A model generated the notes under the pieces. That model searched no databases. It worked only from the letters and a program-made list of their open reading frames with translations, and was not told where the DNA came from. A stretch of DNA of 64,000 nucleotides, taken from contig CAIIXF020000009.1 of NCBI GenBank assembly GCA_903813345.2, positions 36,575,759 through 36,639,758 on the forward strand, in the 5' to 3' direction. Positions 50,701 through 61,810 of this stretch are shown here, in pieces; position 1 is the first letter of the stretch; the number at the start of each line of letters is the position of its first letter. Both the position numbers and the translations under genes were made by a program. The DNA comes from Owenia fusiformis (Eukaryota > Annelida > Polychaeta > Sabellida > Oweniidae).

Positions 50701-53700
50701 TAAATATTTTTGTTTCAAATGTGTTTTTTTATTCACAATTCTTAAGATTATATTGCCCAATGCCAGGTCCAACTCACTACTTCTAAGTCAGTAATTATTG
50801 ACAGCCCTAGACAGTTCAAAGGTTAAGGTATAAATCTTGTTATCCCACTGAACGAAGTCCGATAGGGATATAGAGAAACTGTCTGTCTGTTCATTAGTGT
50901 GTCAGGGCAATAACTCAAATACCAATTGATAGATTTGGTTCAACTTTTGTAAGTTTATGCCTTATGGGCATATGAGTCCAAGTCAATAAAACTTGATTCA
51001 TGCACATGCAAAAGTCAGTTCTGAATTTGTTCCTATGCCATGTATTTAAGAACATACATCTGGGCAGGTTTGGAGCAACCTATGACCAGTTCCCCCTTGT
51101 TGTTTAAAACCACAGCAGTTGGGTTCCTTAGGCCATCTTTGCCACTCAGCAGAGTTTTCTTATACTCCCCTTGAGGTGAGAGAAGCTGAATGTTGTGTTT
51201 CCAATAGTCAGCTATGATCACTTGTCCTACACTGTCCACACATATGCTTAGTGGACATAACAGAGTGTGGTCCCCTTTTCCAGTGTAGGTAGACAACAAG
51301 TCCCCCTTAGTGTTAATAAATTTAACAGACTCACCTACACAGTCCGCAATTAGTATATTATTTTCACTGGTTACTGTTATGCTGTATGATGATTTAAACA
51401 TATCAGTGGGGGTTGTATCTATCACTTTTCCTGAAGTAATATTGATACGGGATATGAATTTTTTCTCATCATCCGCTATAAGCAGCTCTTGTGGTTTGTT
51501 GAATGCTATCGCTATAGGTTTTTTGATTGTGAATAATTTTATGTCTCTGATTTTACTCCCTCTTGTGTCAAATAACCTCACGCCAAATTCATTTGCGGTA
51601 CTTGACACCGCAATTGTGTCTTTTGTAGAAGCCACACAGCTAACATTTTCTGGCACCAGTGTCTTCTTCATATTCCATTGATTATCAAACAGTAGGGCCT
51701 TTTCAATTTTCTCAATTTCATCTTTCACATTCATGACATAATGACCATTTGGCAGGCCTGCTATGGAATTGATGGAGCCAGCTGCATAACCAGCTATGGG
51801 TTTATTCTGGATGATCTTTGGGTCATCTAGAACATTTATCTTGAGTGATGTCGGCCTGTGTCTCCCAAGTCCAACTAACAAAGGTGGACTGTCTGATTCC
51901 TCTTCAGGAACAGCTACTGAATCTAGATAAAATACATAAAATCTTAAATAGACAGAAAAGAGCTATTCACATCATCGTTAAGGCACAAAACTATGAAAAA
52001 ATTCAACTTAAAAACAATTATTTACTACAGAAATGACTTAAAATCAACATGTGTAGGATTGTGCATGATTGTAATGGAGATCTTCACGTATTTCAGATAT
52101 TACAATCTTATATTTTGTAACATTGAATAGATATTAGTTCTATAACATGTTAATACTAACCTATGGCAGTTATATTCTTCTCTACTCTGTACTTGATCAT
52201 AAGTTGTTGCATATCTTCTTCAATCTGCTTTAACTTTGCTTGCATATTCTCAAGTTCATCACGATGAAGGGTTTCTAAATCCTCAGGAACAATGTCATTT
52301 GCTAATCTGAGCATCAAACTTGCTTGGCAAAGTGTCTCTTTACGAAGACGCTTTTCAATAGTTGTAGCTAAAGAGCAATAATCAACCCTCAGGACATCAA
52401 CAAATGAGTTGAATGCTTTAATAGAACGAGTTTCTAACCTGCTTAGGAAAACTCTGCATTTTTCGCTTGGAGTTTTCTCAGCACGTATTTCATCCATCAT
52501 TTGCCTTGTTATGACCTCATGTTGAACGCATGCATCTATAATGTAGCTGACATCCACATTGCGAACTATATCGTGATGGCATTTTTGTAAAGTGTCTCTA
52601 TGAACATGTGTTAGAAGATTTTCATCCTTTATGAATTTAACAGCCATCTTCTATAAATAAGATTAAGAATAAATATGAACATATGATTTTTCACTATACT
52701 GGCACAAACCATGGGTTTCAAGAGAGCCCATGCACAAACAAACAGTGTGCAATAGCTTTTCAACAATTCAACTTTTGGCAAAAAGTACAACATACCATAC
52801 CATACTGTCTGGCTGCTAATTTCAGCATTTGCATGGAAATTTGAGTGACAACTGTATTGTCTGATTTATGTTAATTTAAAAAGCACAAAGGGTAACACTA
52901 GATAGATTTAAATCTGCAAGAAAAAATTGAAGTAGACCTACTTTAATTTTCCGTTGACCTTCCAGTGAAAATGTTAGACGAAGAATTGTGCATGAGTGCC
53001 TGTTTTATGCATGCAAAATACATGTACACATGATTCTGTTTAACATATGAGATTATTTGGAATTATGAAGGGGTTGTATTAGAATGCAAAGTTTAATAAC
53101 TTGAATATAATACTTTTCAAACTTTGTTGAAAATGCATGTGAATCATTGGGAAAATACTTTTAGACCTAATCTAATCCAATTTCAAAAAATCTAATGGCC
53201 ATAATAGTTAATTTTGTAGTTCATACTTGCTTGACAGAATTCATTCTTGAGAGAATCCTTTTGTTTGTTTTATAACCTTATCTCTAAATGAAATAAATTT
53301 ATAACATCTAACATATTTATTAAATAAATGAAATATGATGTGTCAGACCAGTACCTGAATTATTAAATTTTAAACAGAGGATTAAGCAAATAAAGTTGAA
53401 CAGGTGTCATCAGAAAATTAGATTCTCAATTTCAGTTGAGAAAATATTTAAACATTTTTATACAAAGAGGGAGCATAATACTGAAAGCTGCTATTTTATT
53501 TTGAGTTCCATAAAAAAATATTATAATATTAATTAGTGACATCTATTTTTATTTATCTAGTGTTTTAACAGTCACATTTGTCTGAAGTTTGATGAATACC
53601 CTGGAAAGTTTGAAAGTTTTGTGTTCTAGCTGAAGGAGTGCATTCCAGGAAATTATGATTTATGTTCTAGCTTTTTTTATTTATAAAATTTCAATGACTG

Positions 53701-56700
53701 TGCAAATTACTGGCATAGCATTAATGTCTTTCATATACATATATTAAAATGAATGACATACTGTATGTGTATATATAGATCAAATTAAACACAATATTAA
53801 ACAGAAATTTTGTTTTGTGTTCTAGCTGGAGAAGTATCATGGAGGTGCGAGATAAAAATGGTTACACTCCCATCAAGAAACTTATTCAGAGATTACCTGA
53901 TGCAGCTCAGGTGAGAAACTATGATCAGACCTTTTTTGGCTCTCTTTAGGTCTTAACTCCAAAAGTGCTTCTTTAATTTGCTTGAAATTGTCTGGGTACG
54001 TTTACTTATATAATCAATAATGTCTACAATTTTCGGCAAAATATGTTTCAAAGATTCAAAATGGCCGCCACTTTTATTGTGGAGAAATCAGGGTTTATGC
54101 TCTTTTTTGGTCATATCTCCACAAGTATTCCATCATTTTGCTTGAAATTTTACAGGCACTGGACCTTAATTTATAGGTTATCAATAATTTATTGCCAAAA
54201 TGATCAATGGTTTATCACACAAATAACATTTTGCAAACATGTTCAATACAATCAAATTGATGCAATACTTATCACATGTACCATATTTCTATTTACTGTA
54301 AACTCCATAATGTTTCAGGTGTTGCTGGACAACTGTTTGGAAAAGAAATGCAGGAACAATAGCATCGACCAAGTAACTGTAAGTTCTAATCACTGACCTA
54401 TATATTGTATTCTATATACCTGAAGGACAATATAATGAACAATACAGTTTGAATAAAAATGTTCTCAAAATAGCATTATGTTACTTTACTACATGTATTA
54501 AAGATTGATTTCAAATTCTTAATTTCCAAAAGCTTGTTTACATGTACATTTACCCAGAATCCACATCTTCGTTCACTCTGCTCTCATCAGTCTGAATTCA
54601 GTGTTGACCAAGCGTGTGAAGATGAAGAAAGAAATCATTGATTGATGAAGAGATCGGAGCAGAGAGAAGGGGGAGGTTATGTTCAGATGTTTAATGATTT
54701 TATTCTAACTTCGTGTTTTACCAGATGACGTTAGACTTCCAGTACATAGACCCAGGTCCAGATGACATTTGCTGTAAGAATAAAAGATACTGTGCTCTCT
54801 ATGTAAGTAATGATATATACCCCACTCTGTCTGTTACAAGAGGTTTTTCTTTTATTGCATAATACAGAACTTGATATTATCGATCACTTGACTGGTGTCA
54901 ATAAGATTATTGGTAATGCATTGCATTATTGGCAATGCATTGCATTATTGGTTATGAATTGCATTATTGGTTATGATTTGCACAACATTATACCATGGTT
55001 TACTTACATTTTGTTAGAGTCTCTTCTTACACATACATTTACTGCATAACATTATACCATGGTTTACTTGCATTTTGTTAGAGTCTCTTCTTACACATGC
55101 ATTTACTGCATAACATTATACCATGGTTTACTTGCATTTTGTTAGAGTCTCTTCTTACACATGCATTTACTGCATAACATTATACCATGGTTTACTTGCA
55201 TTTTGTTAGAGTCTCTTCTTACACATGCATTTACTGCATAACATTATACCATGGTTAACTTGCATTTTGTTAGAGTCTCTTCTTACACATGCATTAACTG
55301 CATAACATTATACCATGGTTTACTTGCATTTTGTTAGAGTCTCTTCTTACACATGCATTTCCTGAGTACGAGGGTTGTCCCATAAGTCTTGAAATTTTTA
55401 TTCTTATTCATAGAATATTTGAGATACAATGATAAAAATTTCACATTTTCTAACGTAGATATATTTCTTTCATCTCTGTAAGTTTCATAGCATAATAAGA
55501 TCATTTGGTAATGTTACAGATGATTAAAAATGGAATGTTGGGGGTACCCGGGGCAGAAAACAGGATAAAAATACAAATATGACGTAAAAATTAAGGATTT
55601 GGGAACCCCTGGCTCAGCTCAACATGTTGCCTTTTCTGCTCCTCTGTCAGAATATGTGGAATGAATCTAGGGGCTACCTTTGACATCCAAAGGTCTTTCT
55701 TCATCACTCTGTGAGCAGTACTCTTACTAATATCAAAGTCTAAGCGATCTTCCTACACTGAGTAGTTCTCATTTCAGCCCTTATAGGCCTACTCTCTGCA
55801 ATATGTGATATGAGATTGTCACTGGATTTTGGCCTTCCACTTCTAGGAGCATCTTCCAGGCTGGTATCTCCAGTTTTTAACTCCTTCTATCACCTCCATA
55901 TTGTAGGTGCACTTGGAGTTTACTGTCTATGTACTTTTTCCATGGCTGTTCTTGTTTGTGTAGGTGTATGCCTTAAGGAGGCGTGGTATTGCACAACTGC
56001 ACGCAAAGATTTAACATCTGGTGACAAAATCCCTGCCATTTTGATTTTCAAAATGCTGTGGCTCTGTACCAAAATTGAGCAATTGTGCTAGTTTATTATG
56101 ACATCACTGAGGTATTTCATAAGATTTTACCAAGAATACAGTGTTTTTGTCAATCTTGACAGGTGATTCACAATTTAAGATACATACCATCCTTTAAAAT
56201 CCTTAATACTCCCACGGCTCCATTTTACATTTTTACTATATTTCATTACTGCCCCACCCCCCGACTCCCCCGGTTACCATAGCAACCATAATAATTACTC
56301 AAGTTCATAATTTTGTTATGAAACTATCACATGTTGAAGATAATTGATTGATCTTGATATATACTAATTTTCAGCCAAATTCATCAAAATCTTTTTGAAT
56401 TAGAATAAAAATTTCAAGACTTATGGGACAACCCTCGTATTTAATTGTTTTATTGCAGACAATGGTGGAGTACCAGAGAGGGGAAATGCTGTCTCATCCT
56501 CTATGTCAGAACCTCATGTCTAAGAAATGGTATATTGTCATTCCTGAAAAGTTGCTTTTTCTTACCTTATGGCCTAGTCACATAGCCCGGCCGATGAGGT
56601 TACGATGAGCCAGCGATGCAATTTTCACCGAACTCGGCCGAACACCGGCCGGACATCCGTGGCGTTTGTTGCTTAAAACCGCATCGGTGGTAGCTCGGTG

Positions 56701-59700
56701 AAATTTTAACTTCGGAGTTAAATTTCACCGGGCTCTCACCGAGCTCCCTCATCATGTCATTGCAGCCCCATCGTAACCACATCGGAAAACACGTCGGCCG
56801 GTGCACGGCCGAGTATCGGCCGGTGTCCCGTGCATCTGAGACAACCAGAGGACGAGGTTTTTTAACGGACAGCGGCCGAGCTCCGACCGAGCTCCGGCCG
56901 ATGTGGGACAGAGCATGGGCCAGTCACTGTTCAAAGCCCGTTAACAACCCGGCCGGCGATCGCACGGTGTCCTGTTACCTGCTCGGGTACCGGCCGTATT
57001 CCTTCCGATGTCCGGCCGACCTCCGGCCGGTAGTTGCTGCCACATCGGCAGAAAAAAACTACCATTTTGAGACAGACTCCGTACGGTCACCGGCCGGTGT
57101 TCGGTCGGTCGCCTGAAGATGTCCGGAAGGAGTCCGTTCACGTCACCGAGCTCTGCTTCCGATGAGGAGAGCTCGGTGGCACCAAAAAAATCCACCGAGC
57201 TCTACCGATGCCGGACATCGGCCGGGCTATGTGACTAGGCCATTATTCACCTCTTTTACCCCCCTTGCTTCTTTATATTTCCATATCCTGGCCTTCTTTA
57301 TTTTTTCTCTCTCACCCTTGCTCTTTTCCCTTGTGTCTTAAAAGTGGAACAGTACAGGGTGACCCAAAATGAATACACCCATAACAGCATTTTGGGTCAC
57401 CCTGTGTAAGGAATAAGGAAGGAACATATTGGATGATGTCTGCCTTTGGGATGTAAAGAAATAGAACACCTGAAGACAAATCATATTTACTTAGTGGTAA
57501 AGTACCAATGATGTGAAGTATGCATGAGTATTGCTAATATTGGACAATCATAAGAGGTTCACCTCACATGACATCACAAGGTTATTATGTTCATTTATGA
57601 AAGCAAGCTATTTGGGCCTCATAGCTTGTGTACTTCTTCATTTAAAGCATCACTAGCCTATTTCATAAAGTATGTAACACTGCTAGATAAAGAAATCTTT
57701 CACCCTCAGATGTTCAGATGTATGTCCACACCATAATCTAAAATGATTTTTGCTCTTGCATTGATTACAAATTGTTGTATTCGGAAAAATATATTAATAA
57801 TTGACCCATTTGTTTTAGGGTGAAATTTGGCATGTTGTGTTTTATCTTAAATCTTCTGCTGTATGTCGTGTTCCTTGTATTATTGACTATCTACACATCA
57901 TTTGCTGGGGAGCCAATCACAACGGACCTCATTGACAATGTGCGCTACTGTCCCATATATCTCAATGCAACAGAGAGGCAAAATGAAACACTAGTTGAGT
58001 ATTATATAAAGGTTAGTATCATTTAATGTAACACAGTACAGCAACAAGGATTGGCAACCATTATTCAAACTCGATACTCCGTTGCCTGCAGTGGAACAAT
58101 TTAGTAAAGATATTTCTATAAGGTTCTCTCAACTATTTCGTTGAAAGATGGTCATTACGAGTATTTTGGTAGTATTTAAGCTTCCTCAGCAGTTCTAGTC
58201 TTCAAAATATGAGTAATATTGTTACCAAATTGATCTACGCCAGGCAACAGAGTACTAGATAGTATTGAGTTTGAATAATGGCTTCCAATCCTCCTTGACA
58301 GTACAGTAAAACATGACATAAGTGTGAAACATGTTGCCATGGCAACATTGTTTTACATTGTATGAAGAAAGCAAAATGTCCAATCCCCAATATCCCCTGC
58401 TAAATATATGTATATATTCCAATCCAAACTAGTGAAGCCAATTGTTGATAATGTGAAAATCTAGCTGTCAATTATACAAATTGTATAACATATAAAAAAA
58501 CATCCCATGTTTTAGTTTTACCCGAATGGACTAAAAATTCATTTTAATGTCACCGCCATAAGTATTGTAACTGTTATAGTCTCCAACTTTATTGTGGCAG
58601 TAATTGGTGGTTGGTGTTCAGCGATGGTATAAAATGGCAAGTGGTGACATTTTACATGTTAATGCCTTATTTTATTGCAATCAAACATAGCATGGAAAGA
58701 TGACAGAACAAGATCTTCTTCAAGAGGATCCGTATCTGAGTGTCCTTGGGCCTTCTCTTACGGTCATCATGATCATATTCCTCATTAGAGAGCTCTTCAA
58801 AGTGTATTCCCAGGTGAGTGGGCTAGCCAATAGCATTAAAACATGCATTTAAACTACATTGTTGTGTTGTATTGTATGTGTATTGTATGTCAAAATTAAC
58901 AACAACAGATCAACTTTGTTAGAATATTGACATCTGAGTATGTTTTTGCTTTTTAAATCTAGCTCAATATCTCATCTTCATTGCAGAAGTTACGTTACTT
59001 CACAGAACTGAGCAACTGGGTCAATTTAGAGTTGATCATCACCACATTCATATTCACCCAGCCCCTGAACCAGGCTCCTTGTCTTACCCAGTGGAGGGCT
59101 GGATACTTTGCTAACTTTGCAGCATGGGCAGGTCTCATACTCTACCTTCGGAGGTAAATATTCATAACCAGGGGTTTCATTAGCAGCAGGCAACAGCCGA
59201 TTTTCACCAGTTGTTTTCACAAATTCGCCGGTTGTATTTAGGATCTTTTAAACTTTTCCATGTTAGATTCATGATTTCCATTAATTTTGCCAGTTGTTTT
59301 CATTTATTTAGCCTGTTGTGAGAAATTCTTGTGAAACCCCTGCATGTACAGTAAAATCTTTTAGAATGGAATGCTTATGATATCTCTCAATTGTTCCTAT
59401 TGAGGTGTTCCAGTGGTAACAGTAGTGTTATACCTCTCATTATCCAAAGTACATTGTACTGGTATACAAACATGTGCCTTTGCCCAATGGAATCTTTTAT
59501 TTGAATATCCCATCTCCTAATAATCCTCTCTGTGCAATTTTCTATATTATAATGTAACCAAAATGCTCCATATATAGCGACATACATTAAGTTGAACATG
59601 TTTAAATGAAACCAGATTACAGTGATTAAGAATTTACTATACACGCTATTATATACAGAGATAAATAGATGGCAGTAGTCTTGGTCAGGTTTTGGGAGAG

Positions 59701-59993
59701 GAATGACAGATAATAAATGAGGATTTGAATTAGGGTGTTTGAATCGAATAATTGAATTAGAGTTTGAATGTTAATTTTAAGTGCTTGCAGATGAGATAAA
59801 CTTTGGGGAAGTGTTAGCCAAAACTGACCCCCATAGGCTGTACCAATGTTATTGTATTTTCAGGATAGATATGGTTGGCATCTATGTGATTATGTTCATA
59901 GCTGTGTTCAAAAGCTTACTGAAGGTGGTGGTAATATTCCTGATGTTCCTCATGGCATTCACCTCTGCCTTCTACATTCTACTAGCCAGACAG
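41707..59993 (+). CDS. TRPA-type ankyrin cation channel, 5' part (to S5)
   Basis: Twenty-four exons join in phase: 41707-41731, 43397-43463, 43621-44350, 44695-44854, 45181-45356, 45980-46087, 46356-46464, 46888-46985, 47169-47216, 47356-47480, 47780-47906, 48334-48450, 48569-48655, 48911-49155, 49309-49420, 49716-49885, 53826-53910, 54319-54378, 54725-54802, 56459-56529, 57819-58011, 58691-58813, 58987-59153, 59864-59993. That encodes 1137 residues. A long Pro/Ser/Lys-rich N-terminus (about 1-270) is followed by about 17 ankyrin repeats, the usual TRPA1 number, then S1 (FGMLCFILNLLLYVVFLVLL) and segments to S5 (FLMFLMAFTSAFYILLARQ), which matches TRPA1. The S5-S6 pore is not found before 64000. 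Introns 16 and 24 hold antisense NHL genes. The first exon (MAKVTNET) is chosen from its donor and phase and is the least certain. Confidence 0.9.
48838..48886 (+). pseudogene. Partial duplicate of channel exon 14
   Basis: The first 45 bases of exon 14 (ACTAGACAAAGGAGCTAGGC and surroundings), together with a GTAG|GCAGT acceptor, are repeated 73 bp upstream of the real exon. The copy then diverges and lacks a donor. Using its acceptor would insert the duplicate plus intron sequence, so it is probably a decoy or dead exon. Confidence 0.75.
50838..50995 (+). mobile_element. Fragment of the (CGTC)n repeat family
   Basis: TTATCCCACTGAACGAAGTC...GGGATATAGAG, then CTGTCTGTCTG and GGGCAATAACTCAAATACC, matching the left ends of 9943 and 20801. 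The right part is missing. It is in intron 16 of the channel, just past the 3' end of the nested CARD-NHL gene. Confidence 0.6.
51033..52647 (-). CDS. CARD-coiled-coil-NHL protein, nested antisense in the channel gene
   Basis: Two exons: 52647-52161 and 51922-51033 (donor G|GTTAGT, acceptor TCTAG, phase 1), giving 458 residues. Residues about 8-95 form a CARD: the sequence DVSYIIDACVQHEVITRQMM, then EKCRVFLSRL and AFNSFVDVLR, lines up along the helices of the Apaf-1 CARD. Residues about 120-160 are a charged coiled coil (ELENMQAKLKQIEEDMQQL). Exon 2 holds about six NHL-like propeller blades (for example ICVDSVGQVIIADYWKHNIQ). No RING or B-box is seen, unlike TRIM-NHL proteins. CARDs mediate homotypic assembly in apoptosis and innate immunity; the ligand or partner here is unknown. 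It lies wholly within intron 16 of the channel gene. An acceptor-like TATAG just before the ATG suggests a non-coding 5' exon. Confidence 0.85.
54981..55360. repeat. 64-bp tandem repeat, about 6 copies
   Basis: Unit contains ACATTATACCATGGTTTACT, TGCATTTTGTTAGAGTCTCT and TCTTACACATGCA, nearly identical between copies. Just upstream (54903-54980) is a shorter repeat of GCATTGCATTATTGG. It is in a channel intron and does not overlap a splice site. Confidence 0.9.
55369..56437 (-). mobile_element. Mariner transposon, decayed
   Basis: A 1069-bp element flanked by TA, with terminal inverted repeats of about 38 bp starting CGAGGGTTGTCCCATAAGTC. On the minus strand, fragments of a mariner transposase remain: LEDAPRSGRPKS (near 55860) and KVAPRFIPHILTEEQKRQH (near 55650), the DNA-binding half. 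Stops and frameshifts interrupt the frame, and the catalytic D,D34D half is missing. It is inserted 21 bp before channel exon 20. Confidence 0.85.
55620..55900 (-). pseudogene. Mariner transposase remnant
   Basis: The readable minus-strand pieces run in order: the GRPKS linker, a segment ending in a TAG stop, then MKKDLWMSKVAPRFIPHILT. They correspond to the second helix-turn-helix and the WVPHxL-like motif of mariner transposases (here FIPHIL). The frame is broken at least once and the rest of the protein is deleted. Confidence 0.7.
56570..57243. mobile_element. GC-rich foldback transposon
   Basis: About 675 bp. Ends GGCCTAGTCACATAGCCCGG and the exact inverted partner CCGGGCTATGTGACTAGGCC. 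The inside is GC-rich and full of CCGGCCG / CGGCCGG / ACCGAGCTC words in both orientations, in sharp contrast to the AT-rich surroundings. Open frames across it arise from the base composition. The termini resemble Harbinger-type elements. It is in the intron between channel exons 20 and 21. Confidence 0.8.
57355..57404. repeat. 50-bp palindromic mariner-end remnant
   Basis: CAGGGTGACCCAAAATG and its inverse CATTTTGGGTCACCCTG are separated by only about 15 bases, with TA on the left. It is a minimal foldback of a mariner-like element. Confidence 0.75.
58550..58675. repeat. Short GTCACC/GGTGACAT repeat
   Basis: A 125-bp relative of the family at 34698 (starts TGTCACCGCCATAAGTATTG, ends GGTGACATTTTACATGTTAA). 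It ends 16 bp before channel exon 22. Confidence 0.55.
59169..59342. mobile_element. Miniature hAT-like element
   Basis: CAGGGGTTTCATTAGCAGCA at the left and the inverted CTTGTGAAACCCCTG at the right, 174 bp, with CCAGTTGTTTTCA / CCGGTTGT words inside. It is a shrunken relative of 28657-29499. It starts 16 bp after channel exon 23. Confidence 0.65.
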
Positions 59994-61626
59994 GTAATTC
60001 ACCTCTGCCTTCTACATTCTACTAGCTAGACAGGTAATTCACCTCTGCCTTCTACATTCTACAAGCCAGACAGGTAATTCACATCTGCCTCTTACATTCT
60101 ACTAGCCAGACAGGTAATTCACCTCTGCCTTCTACATTCTACTAGCCAGACAGGTAATTCACCTCTGCCTTCTACATTCTACTAGAGAGACAGGTAATTC
60201 ACATCTGCCTTCTACAATCTACTAGCTAGACAGGTAATTCACCTCTGCCTTCTACATTCTACTAGCCAGACAGGTAATTCACCTCTGCCTTCTACAATCT
60301 ACTAGCTAGACAGGTAATTCACCTCTGCCTTCTACAATCTACTAGCTAGACAGGTAATTCACCTCTGCCTTCTACATTCTACTAGCCAGACAGGTAATTC
60401 ACCTCTGCCTTCTACATTCTTCTAGCCAGACAGGTAATTCACCTCTGCCTTCTACATTCTACTAACCAGACAGGTAATTCACCTCTGCCTTCTACATTCT
60501 ACTAGCCAGACAGGTAATTGATCTCTGCCTTCTACATTCTTCTAGCCAGACAGGTAATTCACCTCTGCCTTCTACATTCTACTAACCAGACAGGTAATTC
60601 ACCTCTGCCTTCTACATTCTACCAGCCAGACAGGTAATTCACCTCTGCCTTCTACATTCTACTAGTGACAGGTAATTCACCTCTGCCATCTACATTCTAC
60701 CAGCCAGACAGGTAATTCACCTCTGCCTTCTACATTCTACTAGCCAGACAGGTAATTCACATCTGCCTTCTATATTCTACCAGCCAGACAGGTAATTCAC
60801 CTCTGCCTTCTACATTCTACTAGCCAGACAGGTAATTCACCTCTGCCTTCTACATTCTACTAGCCATAGAGGTAATTCACCTCTGCCTTCTACATTCTAC
60901 TAGCCAGACAGGTAATTCACCTCTGCCTTCTACATTCTACTAGCCAAACAGGTAATTCACCTCTGCCTTCTACATTCTACTAGCCAGACAGGTAATTCAC
61001 CTCTGCCTTCTACATTCTACTATTCAGACAGGTAATTCACCTCAGCCTTCTACATTCTGCTAGCCAGACAGGTAATTCACCTCTGCCTTCTACATTCTAC
61101 TATTCAGACAGGTAATTCACCTCAGCCTTCTACATTCTACTAGCCAGACAGGTAATTCACCTCTGCCTTCTACATTCTACTAGCCAGACAGGTAATTCAC
61201 CTCTGCCTTCTACATTCTACTATTCAGACAGGTAATTCACCTCAGCCTTCTACATTCTACTAGCCAGACAGGTAATTCACCTCTGCCTTCTACATTCTAC
61301 TATTCAGACAGGTAATTCACCTCAGCCTTCTACATTCTACTAGCCAGACAGGTAATTCACATCTGCCTTCTATATTCTACCAGCCAGACAGGTAATTCAC
61401 CTCTGCCTTCTACATTCTACTATTCAGACAGGTAATTCACCTCAGCCTTCTACATTCTACTAGCCAGACAGGTAATTCACTTCTGCCTTCTTCATTCTAC
61501 TAGCCAGACAGGTAATTCACCTCTGCCTTCTACATTCTACTAGCCAGACAGGTAATTCACCTCTGCCTTCTACATTCTACTAGGGACAGGTGATTCACCT
61601 CTGCCTTCTCCATTCTACTAGCCAGA
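59960..61626 (+). repeat. 40-bp minisatellite made of an exon-intron junction
   Basis: About 41 tandem copies of a 40-bp unit (ACCTCTGCCTTCTACATTCT then ACTAGCCAGACAGGTAATTC). The first unit is the last 34 bases of channel exon 24 (coding TSAFYILLARQ of S5) plus the first bases of its intron. Nearly every copy keeps the 5' splice site CAG|GTAATT. From 61021 on, the variant TATTCAGACAGG...CTCAGCC returns at 80- and 120-bp intervals, a higher-order period of 200 bp. The unit is not a multiple of three. Confidence 0.95.
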
Positions 61627-61810
61627 CATTAACTGAAATAAGTAAACCTGTTTTTCATTGCTATCTTATTGTATTTAGCGCGATTGTGATTTTTTGTAAA
61701 ACATATTTTATAAGAAAATAGAGCATTGACCTTTGTTATCTCAGAAATCACACTTGATGATATCATATACACAATAATCATAGGACAAAGATATGTGCAT
61801 GACTATATTT

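Noticed and set aside
56754-57116. 120-residue frame in GC-rich DNA
   Set aside because: It lies wholly inside the foldback transposon; its length is explained by few stop codons in GC-rich sequence, and frames exist on both strands.
59960-61626. CRISPR-like regular repeat array
   Set aside because: Units are directly contiguous with no unique spacers, the genome is animal, and the unit derives from the adjoining exon.
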